Source: Styela clava
Lineage: Eukaryota; Chordata; Ascidiacea; Stolidobranchia; Styelidae
Assembly (NCBI RefSeq): GCF_964204865.1
Contig: NC_135250.1
Span: 4,464,001-4,528,000, forward strand
Direction of reading: 5' to 3'
Length of the DNA stretch: 64,000 nt
Shown: positions 49,801-59,653 of the stretch, one piece after another
Layout of the letters: the number at the start of each line of letters is the position of its first letter
How positions within the stretch are numbered: the first letter of the stretch is position 1
Program-made: the position numbers and the translations under genes
Notes under the pieces: generated by a model
Seen by the model: the letters and a program-made list of their open reading frames with translations, nothing else
The model's database searches: none
What the model was told of the DNA's origin: nothing

Positions 49801-51724
49801 ATTACACAAAATTTCAAAGCGATAAACGAATTAAACGGAGCCCAGAGAAATTTTTAAAATAAGTAAAAGCAATAGCCTTCTAGCGACAACAACAATCTTT
49901 ATTAAACGAATATTTCAAAACAAATGGCCCAATAGTTCAGGAATTTTTTTTCACAACCACTAGCTAAGAAGGAAGAATTCTAATACCAATATAAGGTACT
50001 CCCGTAGTATGTGAACCAATATGGCGGACACCAGAACGTAGTATGTGTACCAGGTTAGGGTTAGGCCATCATTTTATTTCAATTTTCCATTTTTTAGTTC
50101 TATTACGAGTTCGGGAACTAGCCTAGTGGCTCCCGTAGTATTATACCTGAAATTGTGGCCTAACCCTAACCTGGTACACATACTACGTTCTAGTGTCCGC
50201 CATCTTGGTTCACATACTACGGGAATAACTAATATAATAACAGAACGATCCACAGGTTCACTTCGTGCCAAACAAGAGAACAACGCGCAAATATATGGAT
50301 ACGGCGATATCGGGACCGTTACAAACACACGCCATTCGGTAAGCACAAGTTACCCGGTGCGATGGCACAGTGTTTTGTTCATGACGTGTATTAATCCGGG
50401 AAAGATTATGATTCACTGAAGAGGATATTTTAAAAATATATACGGTAAGTTATAAGCCACAGCATTCTAGTGAGCACTTTCATAATTAGATCTTGAAAAG
50501 TAGAAACTAATAGGTCCAGTTAATAAGAATCATACATTGTAGAAAGTCTATGCATGTCACTTTCTTACATACATAGTTCATTTTCTCGTGATTTACGTTT
50601 GTTATGTAATAAAATTTTACTGAACAATCAATTTTTTCTGTAATCACCACATAAGAACCGCAGCCACGATTTTGTTTTTGAAATCGAGTTTGTATAAAGT
50701 ATTGTCATGATCTTCTTTTGAGTATTGTCTCACATACTGAAATTGATTTAAAAGTCATTGTCCGATTTTACATTGTTTCTCATTTTATTGTGTTCTTTTG
50801 ACTGTTTTTGCCAGACGGGCACGTACTTGTACGTTTTTAACTCTTTTATTAAGTTATGCCCGTATTCCAGGTCGTCTGCATTTTGTTTGTCCGTTTGTTG
50901 TTGTTTTGTTTCTTTCAGAGTGACCAAAATAAATTGATTGATTGTCTCAATAACAACAGCACGAACAACAACGATTAATATGCCCGTGCAAAAGTATATT
51001 GGTTCAATTTTAATTTCCTATATTAGACTGGTATAGCTCTGAAGTCTGAGTGATTTTTTCGTTCTTTAATATTTTTTGTGAATTTTATGTCCAGCGCGAG
51101 TTTTTCTAGTGTTTATTAGAAGCCTTCTGTAGTATTACCTGCTGCTTCTTCCCATCCTCCGAATGTTCCTCCTTGTTCAGCTAGAAAGATAATTTTTATG
51201 GTAATTTGAGAAATTGCCGTTTGAATTCGTAATTTCTCTTTATATCGGAGAGATGAAAGGCCGATAAAACGATCTACCGTCCTGCCAAGCCTGGTATGGG
51301 AATGAGAAATTGATATATAGCCTAAGACCAAAAGCATATTTTTGGTAGGACTCTTTTGCTTTCGAACAAGCCCCAACACAATCGGCCCCTGATAACTAAC
51401 GACGCGTTAGTAGCTACTAATATTTGGAAGGAGCGGAATTTTTCTGTTTCGGCAATGCTAACTCTATTCATTGTACCCAAGGCGGTGTGGTCGACACGCG
51501 ATTTGAACCCGGAATTTTATCCTGTAATGTCAGCTAAGTTAGGCCTAACGCGCTACACAATTTACACAGGATTCCAACACGCGAACCTAAATATTATCTT
51601 TGAATATTAATTTATATTACAAATGCAACATTTTACCAAACGGAGCTGCCGCCTTTACCATTCTATCATTTGTGTTTAGAATCACTATCAGTAACGTTTC
51701 AAGAAGATAAATTACCAAACTCAT
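46807..51724 (-). CDS. Gene 2: secreted protein with split EGF-like domain (one splice model)
   Basis: Exons 51724-51637, 51180-51139, 48816-48631 and 47456-46807 join in phase 1 to give 321 residues. The signal peptide begins MSLVIYLLETLLIVILNTND and ends KAAAPFG. A 14-residue mini-exon adds GGTFGGWEEAAG. The helical exon has IQYGSPLNEALTNLRTEG. The last exon has CVHFPCKYDGNC, a 142-residue insert and CSCALGFGGTHCEFC. Compared with gene 1, the first 25 or so and last 90 residues of the last exon are nearly identical, but about 80 residues between differ strongly. The last exon can also be read upstream to ATG 47541 through a hydrophobic stretch (MNIIVFLILSSYDLS), an alternative unspliced start. 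Five more first exons and four more mini-exons lie farther upstream (to 59579), so the 5' end shown is one choice among several. Function unknown. Confidence 0.7.
47937..48145. mobile_element. MITE, CTCCCGTAG family
   Basis: GGGCATCCAGATGTGTGTG to TTTACTACGGGAA with the family interior. It lies in gene 2's last intron, directly beside the element at 48155. Confidence 0.7.
48155..48613. mobile_element. Element with about 95-bp inverted ends, next to a splice donor
   Basis: The left end CTGGGGTCTGGTATAGTTTA and the inverted right end (TTGGGGTCTAGTATAGTTTA) stay similar for about 95 bp, sharing GTACCACA.GTACTTC and CCTAACCCCC.CCTGACTA. The middle is GC-rich and non-coding. The right end lies about 15 bp from the donor of the gene 2 helical exon (GT at 48630-48629). 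Possible 4-bp flank AATC on both sides. Confidence 0.7.
48631..48816 (-). CDS. Gene 2 helical exon (phase 1-1)
   Basis: 186 bp between TTATTTCAG and GTATGC. It encodes a start with APAVPDDWSKKLG, then IQYGSPLNEALTNLRTEG and ends SSTG. Clearly homologous to gene 1's 42949-43125. Confidence 0.75.
48862..51138. other. Intron of gene 2; repeats only
   Basis: It contains a tRNA-like fragment with GGATTTGAACCCGCG near 49112, a copy of the AAATATATG/AGCAATAGCC repeat (49490-49960) and the foldback MITE 49997-50226. No exon-like segment with phase-1 borders was found. Confidence 0.45.
49997..50226. mobile_element. Foldback form of the CTCCCGTAG MITE
   Basis: The left arm (TACTCCCGTAGTATGTGAAC, GGCGGACACCAGAACGTAGT, GTACCAGGTTAGGGTTAGGC) reappears inverted at the right end. 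The arms are about 70 bp and the whole could fold into a long hairpin. Each arm contains two nested copies of the MITE terminus. Confidence 0.7.
51139..51180 (-). CDS. Phase 1-1 mini-exon with Trp
   Basis: 42 bp between TCTTTCTAG and GTAATA, encoding AEQGGTFGGWEEAAG. It lies between the nearest gene 2 first exon and the helical exon. Confidence 0.55.
51490..51570 (-). repeat. tRNA-like SINE head
   Basis: On the minus strand GTAGCGCGTTAGGC resembles a pol III A box and GGGTTCAAATC a B box, at tRNA-like spacing. The region shares patches with 48915-49130. It is not a clean tRNA; a tRNA-derived SINE is likely. Confidence 0.4.
51637..51724 (-). CDS. Alternative first exon, 'MS-V...APFG' type
   Basis: 88 bp, phase-1 donor (GTAAAA). 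Leader MSLVIYLLETLLIVILNTND, tail RMVKAAAPF. It is the partner of + strand exon 39987 and minus exon 52593. Upstream (51820-51880) a block including GCGGGATATACAAGAGAAG is shared with the sister exons. Confidence 0.6.
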
Positions 51725-52047
51725 TTTCAAACCATCAAATAAAACCTCTAAGTCGTAGGGTCTACAATGACATTTGATCAGGAGATCGCAAATTTATATC
51801 GAAAAATTCTCTATTCCTGTGCGTATGCCTTATTCATAACTTCTCTTGTATATCCCGCTTACGTCACGAGTGAATTTCTCTTTTCCGGTGTGTCGAAATA
51901 TTCAACTCAAATTATTAGTTGCAATTTTTGGTTGATTTGCGCGAACAGAATCAGGTATTTTGCCATGAAAATAGATTTAACAAAAGAACATTGTGCAGAT
52001 ACATAGACAATTTTTCAAAAAAATGAATGGAGCTTTATTATTGTTAC

Positions 52048-52089
52048 CTGCTGGTGCCCCCTCTAATACAAGTCCTCCGACTGCCCCTG
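52048..52089 (-). CDS. Gly/Ala-rich phase 1-1 mini-exon
   Basis: 42 bp between TATCGCTTTAG and GTAACA, encoding AGAVGGLVLEGAPAG. No Trp. Same length and phase as the mini-exon at 51139. Confidence 0.45.
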
Positions 52090-52121
52090 CTAAAGCGATA
52101 AGGTATTATGATAGTTAGAAC

Positions 52122-52433
52122 ATTTTTCATTGATAAAAGATTATATATTATTTGTTTCTGGATAACCCAGGTCAGGTATGGTGGTCAAGATACACTAACT
52201 TAGACTGGAAACCCGTAACCGACTAGTGAACAATTCATTTGAACTCGAAAATAGGACTTAATATATAATATTCCAATATTTTTCATTGATAAAAGATTAT
52301 ATATTATTTGTTTCTGGATAACCCAGGTCAGGTATGGTGGTCAAGATACACTAACTTAGACTGGAAACCCGTAACCGACTAGTGAACAATTCATCCGAAC
52401 TCGAAAATAGGACTTAATATATAATATTCCAAT
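52122..52433. repeat. Tandem duplication, 2 x 156 bp
   Basis: 52122-52277 and 52278-52433 are nearly identical (about two differences), each running from ATTTTTCATTGATAAAAG to ATATAATATTCCAAT. A recent duplication in an intron of the minus array. Confidence 0.9.
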
Positions 52434-52505
52434 ATATTTACAACATGCGAATCCGAGTATTATATCTGAATAATAATTTATATTACAATGAATGCAACAT
52501 ATTAC

Positions 52506-52593
52506 TGAACGGAGCTGCCGCCTCCACCATTCCATCTTTCGTAATTAGAATCCCAAATAAAAACGATACAAGGATTTTGGTTACTGAACTCAT
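52506..52593 (-). CDS. Alternative first exon, 'MSSVTK...APF' type
   Basis: 88 bp. Leader MSSVTKILVSFLFGILITKD, tail GMVEAAAPF. The last base before GTAATA is A rather than G, so the junction residue would differ. Flanking DNA is duplicated with the 51724 copy. Confidence 0.55.
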
Positions 52594-54100
52594 ATTTAAG
52601 CCGCCTAACGACTTCTCCACAATAATATTTGATCATAAGCTCCCAAATTGATATCACAAACATCTCAAACCTATACGTCATTCATATTAATCATAATTTC
52701 TCTTGCAAATCCCGTTTCCGTGCCTAGTAGATTCAGCTTTTCCGGTAAATCAACGCCTTTAAACTCATATTTATTGTTTGCAATCTGTGGTTTTAAAGAT
52801 CGGGAAAAAAAAACATTTTGCACGACTCGAGAATTAGTCTCATCACATCCGTTATTTTCCAATAAAAGTAAACCCAACAACAGAACAATGCACAGGGGAA
52901 TTAGCCTATTGGGTAGCCATTGCCATTGCGGTCCTTTGAAAAAATAATGCCTCCTTACATATTATTAACAGCTTGCACATGGCCTGATTCGGTGCGGAAG
53001 GCGTAAAAACGTCGTATATGAAAAGCACGTCAGCCGTGTGCGAAGCGTGCTCCGTTGGTGGAGAATCCTCGTTCTGACGCAACTTTTTTTTGTAATTGGC
53101 AAGATTCAGCGTGACGACCGACTATAATTTAGGGTGAATGCAGATGAGATTTGAAACACTATAAAATTGTAGATCTCAAGAGACTGTACCATATGTAAAT
53201 ATTGGAATTTGAATCCGATTGATACGTAGTTTAAGAGAAAAACACTTTTATTTCAATTTCAACAGCAACACAATGAACAATCATATTTAGCGAAACTAAC
53301 TATAGGCCCATTTTCTGCCTTTGTGGAATATTTTCCTTCTGCTTCCCTAGTTTCGGGCAAAGCAATTTTGTTTGGAAATTATTATATCATCGTGCAAATT
53401 TCATAATTATTATTCCGCAACTGCAGGAAAGCATATTGTACTTACTGGCCAATGCTCTAAGTCCGGCGCCTGCCTCTGCTACCTCGATAACTTATGGTAT
53501 TATACAAAGTTGTCACTGAGAAATTTTTTATATTTCTTCCAAAGAGATGGATTCCAGATTGGGCATGGAATAAACTAACTAGATAATTCTCACAGATCAT
53601 GGACAGTGGCAAAATCCGTAACTGATTAGTTGGTACTTAATCCAACCGTCGACTCAAAAAAGTTTTATACTTAACTCGCAATTAATTGTGCCCACGGAAT
53701 TTGTTCAAAAGTAATAAGGGGTGACATTGTGCGAGTGTTTTGAATGTTTAGGTTTAGGACGATATGCCATTGAAAGACTTTACTGGAAAACAATTAAATT
53801 TTTATCATACTATAAAGGTGTATTATACTTTGTCGGACCAAAAGGCCTTATACACGTATATTTCTAGGTTTGAATACTGCTCGTTTACAACTACTGCTTG
53901 AAAATCTAACTTTATTTAATTATTTGCCAAAAACGCACTATATACTAATTTTGTTCACTTTAATACAGAAGGAAAATCTTTTTCTACAAATTCAGCGAAA
54001 GTAGACATGACATATTTAACTCCAATCCAGGTTTTCAAGTTAAATCTAAAATCTCTTATAACGTATCGTTACCAAATTAATACACTCATACATATATTAC

Positions 54101-54197
54101 CAACGAGGTTTGCCGACTCTGCCACGCTACTTTCTGTAATTGTCATCGCAAGTAATAACATTATCACGATTTTAGAACATAACGTTACTGTACTCAT
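54101..54197 (-). CDS. Alternative first exon, 'MSTVT' type
   Basis: 97 bp. Leader MSTVTLCSKIVIMLLLAMTI, tail TESSVAESANLV, phase-1 donor (GTAATA). Upstream on the minus strand near 54715-54655, GGGAAGTGCGATTAGGAT and GCAAGAGAAATTATGA recall the shared promoter blocks. Confidence 0.55.
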
Positions 54198-55436
54198 ACT
54201 TTGGCGGTCAAATAGCTACAATAGTATCTAAGAAAGCCGACAAGTGTTAGTATCAAACTTTAAATGTATGTAGCTACTGTTATTATACTTGAACCAGCAA
54301 TATCTCTCTGCAATATTACAAGGTAGCCGCTAGAAAAACCGAAAATTTGTCAAGCAGCTATTTTTTTTCACAAAGAATAACTTTCACAAAGCTTTTCAAA
54401 GGGATGGGTTATATTCCGCTCATAGATGCTCAAAATATTGTCCGTGGACTTCAGAGCAGTGTCTTAACCTAGAAGTCCGAGCTTGTTTAGCGTTTTGAAA
54501 GTTTATTTGCGGGATATCGTTCCAATTCAACCTAGACCTATATACGCATTTTATTCGTGATCTCATCTGATCTTGAAATTTTATGCCTTCCTAGCAACCA
54601 CCCTGCATATGCTCAAAAAAGCAGATTTTATGAATATTTCAATTCTAACGCGCCATACATATTACTCATAATTTCTCTTGCATATTCCGATTCCATCCTA
54701 ATCGCACTTCCCAAAAATCGACATCAACTTAAAAATAATTGCATATTTTAATTGCATAATTTGCAATTTTTGGATAAAAAAATCAACTATTTTAAAAAAT
54801 TTCGGGTATCATAAATAGTCTAATCATATGATATTAAACCATACTCCCACCAACTTCTGCTTAATACATAACCCATCTGAAACAATTTTGAGCAAAGGCG
54901 TGGAAATATATATCCCATCATTTTTTTATTTTTCATCTACCGTATTCTATTTTTCATCCCTTTTTTATAGCATCACTGAAGAATGGGTGAATGGCAATAT
55001 ACATTGCACATTATTTATTTTAAACCAGAGCTTTTTAGACCGCGCGCCCGTTTTAGAATTTGTTAAGTCTCGCGCCCCATCTCAGAAATAGCTATATATA
55101 TATACCAATGAGCTACAAATAACAGATTGTAAGACGGAAGTATGCGACATTCAAAAAACACGTTGAAAATATTTAGATGGAACCTGAATAGTAAAATAAG
55201 TTTTGAAATGTAAATATCCAAAATAAGGCGGACAACATCAAATCTAACAATTATTTTTATTTTTTCATTAGCTTCACGCCCTCTCAAAAACGCGTCCCAT
55301 CGTTTGAGAACCACTGAACTATAACTAATTTTATTTCAAGACGATGACTCTCCTTACAATATCATCATTTTAAAGTACAGTCACTCTCTAATATTTGTTT
55401 TAAATTGCAGCAAAAATTAAACATTATTGGTGTCAC

Positions 55437-55517
55437 CTGCTAGTCCTGCCCCGCCGAATCCCAGTGCTATGGCAGTATCGCCCGCATGTGCTTCTAATGT
55501 CGCCGCATCTTCCGTTT
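55437..55517 (-). CDS. Long phase 1-1 mini-exon
   Basis: 81 bp between CGTTTTAG and GTGACA, encoding ETEDAATLEAHAG followed by DTAIALGFGGAGLAG. The second half resembles the Gly/Ala-rich mini-exon at 52048. Confidence 0.5.
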
Positions 55518-55642
55518 CTAAAACGATATGCACACACATTAATCTACAACTTCAATTCTTTGAGTGGCTCACAATACCCTGCATCACACTATCTAAATCT
55601 TCCATCGACCAAATTTTTAACAATGGTAAGAAAGTAAATCAC

Positions 55643-55754
55643 CTAGCTTTTCTTCTAGCTAGTCTGTGAACCAAATTATCCCCCCGCAAGGTACAACATA
55701 AATATTCAAAAATGCCAATGCAACAACATTCGAAAAATTCAATAGAAACTTCAT
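55643..55754 (-). pseudogene. Broken first exon, 'NVVALAFLN' type
   Basis: Leader MKFLLNFSNVVALAFLNIYV, then GGIIWFTD and TAG at 55661-55659. The frame past the stop gives LEEKL and a phase-1 donor, and the 112-bp length equals that of exon 32657-32768. A nonsense change in an otherwise standard first exon. Confidence 0.55.
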
Positions 55755-55819
55755 GTTTCTGATCGCATTATTCAACACCTATTCACAGTAAAACTCTCCT
55801 TATATTTTATCTGTTTTGT

Positions 55820-55882
55820 TTCCGGAAAGTCTCTCCACTTCCCTATTTATTCAACCAATCCTGCACGCATTGCCGGGTTCAT
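55820..55882 (-). promoter_or_regulatory. Putative promoter of first exon at 55754
   Basis: On the minus strand: TGAACCCGGCAATGCGTGCA, GGATTGGTTGAATAAATAGG, then GAAGTGGAGAGACTTTCCGG. The same blocks as at 32529-32588 and 59654-59712. TGACGT lies about 15 bp upstream. Confidence 0.55.
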
Positions 55883-56149
55883 ATCACCAGCACGTCATAA
55901 AGTATTCATAGAAATATTTTTGACATAAAAAGCGAGGTTTTATGGTAACGACTATTCGTGAAAGTTGCTTGCTCGCCAGTATGATTTGCTCGCCATCATA
56001 TTGCTAACTGAACTTCGTAGCCTCGAGTTGGGTTGCACGAGAGTAACTCCCTATCCTTCCTCTACGCCTTTATGCTAGTGTATCCGTATGTGTATACTGC
56101 AAGGATGATAAACATGATTATTCTATCCAACTTAAGAGTGCAGCACGAC

Positions 56150-56542
56150 TAGGGCTGGGCATTTCGAATCGAATATGAAATTATTCGAATCGGTTCAGAG
56201 CAAAATTTCGAATTGCCGCCATCTTGTTTTTTCTTCCCGCCAATGGTCGAGCAAAATTTCTAATTTTTTTTTCTTGGAGCCATATTTTTTCAACGCAATT
56301 CTGACATATGACTCTTTTCTGTTGTGAGTTATTGAGAAAAACGTGTTTTTATTGTGTGTGAACGCTCAGCAATCTGCCTGAGTGATGTATACTATGTTTT
56401 CAGTAATTTATGTGTCTGGAGGACCTAACACAATAAAAGAGTTACATACAATTTTATATCTCCAAATATTCGAGATTCGATTCGAAAAAAATTATTCGAT
56501 TCGATTCTGAAATCATCAGGTATTCGAAAATGCCCAGCCCTA
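56150..56542. mobile_element. hAT-like MITE, 393 bp, exact 8-bp target duplication
   Basis: Begins TAGGGCTGGGCATTTCGAAT and ends ATTCGAAAATGCCCAGCCCTA (inverted). Flanked by AGCACGAC on both sides (56142-56149, 56543-56550). TTCGAATCG-type repeats lie near both ends. It interrupted an older dispersed repeat. Confidence 0.9.
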
Positions 56543-57410
56543 AGCACGACTCTTTAATAGGATAGAATAAACTTCACAGGTTTGCAAATACGATCCACCC
56601 AATGAACTGCAAATTACGTGCAAAAATTTATCCGTGGTTGTCATCACCATTGTAATTCACTCATTCGGTGGTCGTTTAGGGCCTTGGGATTTTTTGTACA
56701 AAGCCCCGCAAAAACAAAACACCCCTGACAACACTCAAAATAAGAAAAATACCAATTATTCAGAAAATGTTAGGAATGCAAATTCCGCTAATAAAATTCA
56801 AATCGGTCATAACCCCAACTGGATAATTAATAATTTTTAATTTGTTATTTATAAACGTCGCGTTTTTTATTTTATTTCGTCAAATCTCACATTCTTGCAT
56901 TAGTGGCGGTGGCTTTGTACAAAAGATCCCAGTCTTGTCTCTTTCTCTATACATCACTAATGTTTAAGTAGTTAGCTATTTTTAAATTAGCCATAAACTG
57001 CAAATCCGGCGTCAGTCGGCATTTACTGGTGTCTTATGCATCACTGTGATTTTATACTTCTTCAGTGTAACTATTGGCTCTTTAGTAAATTTGCTCAGAT
57101 ATATACGTGTATTCCTTACTTCTGATTGGGCTAGCAAGATCTTGTTTTGGCCAACCTTTTTAAAAAATAAATTGTGAAAAGCATTATATTTGGCTAACTG
57201 TCCGCAAGGTTTATTCGGTTTAACATGCGCAACAACAAGAACATGAATAATAATCAATTGTTATGCAAACAATCCATATTTCCAAATTGGGTCTAAAACT
57301 ATGATTGTCTTACAGCTCACTTTTTATTTTTACTTTCCTGGTCATCATTGCATGATTCCGCACAAATATTTATTCGGAATAAAACGAAGTAACATACATA
57401 TTAGTAATAC

Positions 57411-57455
57411 CTGGGTTAACCACAAATTTCCAAACTTCTACCTCTACCCCTTGAG
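57411..57455 (-). CDS. Phase 1-1 mini-exon with Trp
   Basis: 45 bp between GTTTTAACAG and GTATTA, encoding AQGVEVEVWKFVVNPG. Resembles the + strand mini-exon at 40870 (ELEVWAPG). Confidence 0.5.
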
Positions 57456-57689
57456 CTGTTAAAACAAAAATTACTTGAGGCGATATAGAAAATCTCCATT
57501 GAAATGGGAATTTTCATGATTATCTTGAAGAGGTTGAAAGGCGATTTGGACAAACGAGAATCATGCCATATCGTCTGGCTAGCCGCCAGAAACAAGACAG
57601 TAAATTGATTTACCTCGGTTTATCATCAATTCAAACTAACCAAGTATTCATCTGAAACTACGACAAAGCTTATGCCTAATATATATTAC

Positions 57690-57725
57690 CTTGTGCTGCC
57701 GATTTCACATCAAATCCTGTGACAG
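57690..57725 (-). CDS. Short phase 1-1 mini-exon
   Basis: 36 bp between CTCGTTTTAG and GTAATA, encoding AVTGFDVKSAAQG. The smallest of the set, so it could be chance; it lies in line between the exons at 57968 and 57455. Confidence 0.4.
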
Positions 57726-57877
57726 CTAAAACGAGATATATTTATTTAAGTAATTCCTTAAGTTTATTTCCCAATGCCCAAGGAGTAAATTTACCCGATA
57801 TTGAGAACATCTGACTTACATTAATTAACACTCACTCCATTAGAATATGAAAAATATATGAAGAAACATTCACCTAC

Positions 57878-57968
57878 CTGCCCAACTAAGACCAGCGTTT
57901 GCTGCAAATAATGTAGAAACCATACATAAAACACTCATTATACCAAGTAAAGTGTTTTCCAGTGCCAT
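57878..57968 (-). CDS. Alternative first exon, 'MALENTLL' type
   Basis: 91 bp. Leader MALENTLLGIMSVLCMVSTL, then FAANAGLSWA and a phase-1 donor (GTAGGT). Minus strand 58092-58070 has ACCCGGAAATGCGTTTAAAAG, a version of the shared upstream motif. Confidence 0.55.
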
Positions 57969-58329
57969 ATTCTTGTTCCTTCAGTGACTGTGCGCAAATG
58001 AAAAAGTAAAATCAGCAATAATGCTATGAATGGGCACGTTTTAAAGTTCGTAATATCTTCCGGTTTCTTTTAAACGCATTTCCGGGTAAAACTAAATTGC
58101 AACTCACGTGAGAAAGTATCCGAAAGAACAACCCCATATCCTCATCGGTATTTTCAGCATTACCGCTAATATATAATTTCATGACCAAAATCAATTTGTT
58201 CTATTGTTTGAAACGAAAACTTCTCCAACCGCCACTAAACACTTGACGCGTTTTTCACGCGAGTGTGGCCGATTTGTCCGACGTGAAATACGCACTGCGG
58301 TGATTTTTTGAATAACAATCAAAATGGTG

Positions 58330-58401
58330 TGGAGACGCCGGGGATCGAACCCGGGGCCTCGCGCATGCAAAGCGCGCGCTCTACCACTGAGCTACGTCCC
58401 C
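58330..58401 (-). tRNA. tRNA-Ala (anticodon UGC)
   Basis: 72 nt on the minus strand, beginning GGGGACGTAGCTCAGTGGTA. The anticodon stem is CGCGC/GCGCG with loop TTTGCAT, and the T arm contains GGTTCGATCC. The acceptor stem GGGGACG pairs with CGTCTCC and includes the G3-U70 pair that marks alanine tRNAs. No intron and no encoded CCA. Confidence 0.95.
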
Positions 58402-58586
58402 AACGAGGTAACTCGTATGGATTATTCCATGTGATAGTTATCGTTATCATTGTTATTTCTTCTGTGATGATGGATCAATCGAATTTGGACTACTTACTAT
58501 TAAAACCAGTAAAATTAAATGAAAAAATACACTGGTTGAAAGTACGCAAAAGACAATTTGAATGAACAACATCAACCAAAAGAGCG

Positions 58587-58652
58587 TGCAGATGCTGAGG
58601 ATCGAACCCGGGGCCTCGCGCATGCAGAGCGCGCGCTCTGAGCTACATCAAA
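58587..58652 (-). pseudogene. tRNA-Ala (UGC) pseudogene
   Basis: It keeps the anticodon and T arms of its neighbours, but six bases of the D loop (GTGGTA region) are missing and the acceptor stem is mismatched (TTGATGT against GCATCTG). A decayed copy between two intact ones. Confidence 0.85.
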
Positions 58653-58779
58653 ATAAAGTGAATGAGAATATTCCGTATGCGGTCAGTAGCATTCATTGAA
58701 TAACGAACGGTAGGCAAAATCGACTGGTTGAAAGTCCGCGATAGGGCAATCTGAATGGATGAAGACAACCAAAAGAGCG

Positions 58780-58851
58780 TGGAGACGCCGGGGATCGAAC
58801 CCGGGGCCTCGCGCATGCAAAGCGCGCGCTCTACCACTGAGCTACGTCCCC
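58780..58851 (-). tRNA. tRNA-Ala (anticodon UGC)
   Basis: Identical over all 72 nt to the gene at 58330-58401. Flanks such as AAAAGAGCGT and CTGGTTGAAAGT are shared between copies, showing local duplication. Confidence 0.95.
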
Positions 58852-59089
58852 AACGGTACATCGTGCCCTGGTTATTTATTATAACAAAATCCTAAGCCAC
58901 TTGTGATCACTTTTGTGTTGATAGATAGTGGGAATAAACTATTGTTCGGATCGCTGGTATTGCTACCTACGTTCCATCTAAGCTAGTCGTTTTCAACCGG
59001 TTCCAATTTGGCTATTGTACAGATACCGATGGAAATTTCCACTTCGACTATTTATTACAATTTACTTTATGTTTTGATTACATTAGACC

Positions 59090-59408
59090 AGTGGTTCCCA
59101 AACTGTTGGTCGCGACCCCGTCCGAAGATTTTCCGGGGTCGCCTAATTTATGCGCACACAAGTGAATAGAATTTGAAAGTTGGAAAGTGAAATTTGTGCT
59201 GGATGGCAGGTACCGTGAAAGTGCCTAACTTCGGATTTTTTAGCAATAACTCGACCATTGATTGTTCAAAATTGCTCGGTCAATTTTTCATGTGGTACTC
59301 AACCTTGTATCAGTGTAGCCGCCTGGTTTATAGCTGTGGGGTCGCGAGTATCTGTAGGCTTTAATTTTATAAAAATTGAGGTTGCGAAAAAAAGTTTGAG
59401 AACCACTG
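59090..59408. mobile_element. hAT-like MITE, 319 bp
   Basis: Ends CAGTGGTTCCCAAACTG and AGTTTGAGAACCACTG. Target duplication CATTAGAC (59082-59089) and CATCAGAC (59409-59416), 7 of 8. GGTCGCGACC lies inside the left end. Confidence 0.85.
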
Positions 59409-59464
59409 CATCAGACGACTACGCCACTATAGCTTTGTACCATTTAGTTTTCAAATAAAATGAC

Positions 59465-59579
59465 CTTGTTTTTCTTCTTGGCCAATTTGATCGCGTTTAA
59501 GATCTGCCCCAGCAAGTACGACAATCATATTTAAACATACTAATGCAATGACATTGGTGAAATAGAACAGAAAACCCAT
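59465..59579 (-). CDS. Alternative first exon, 'MG-NVIALVCLN' type
   Basis: 115 bp. Leader MGFLFYFTNVIALVCLNMIV, then LAGADLKRDQIGQEEKQ and a phase-1 donor (GTCATT). Matches the + strand exon at 32657. The outermost first exon of the minus array. Confidence 0.55.
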
Positions 59580-59653
59580 GTCTCTGATATAATCATATAT
59601 ATACCACCTATTCACAATGGAATATTCTTTAAATCTTGGTTGTTTTGTTTGGC

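Noticed and set aside
55030-55316. Possible hAT-like element ending GTTTGAGAACCACTG
   Set aside because: Only the right end is clear; the left end and target duplication could not be placed.
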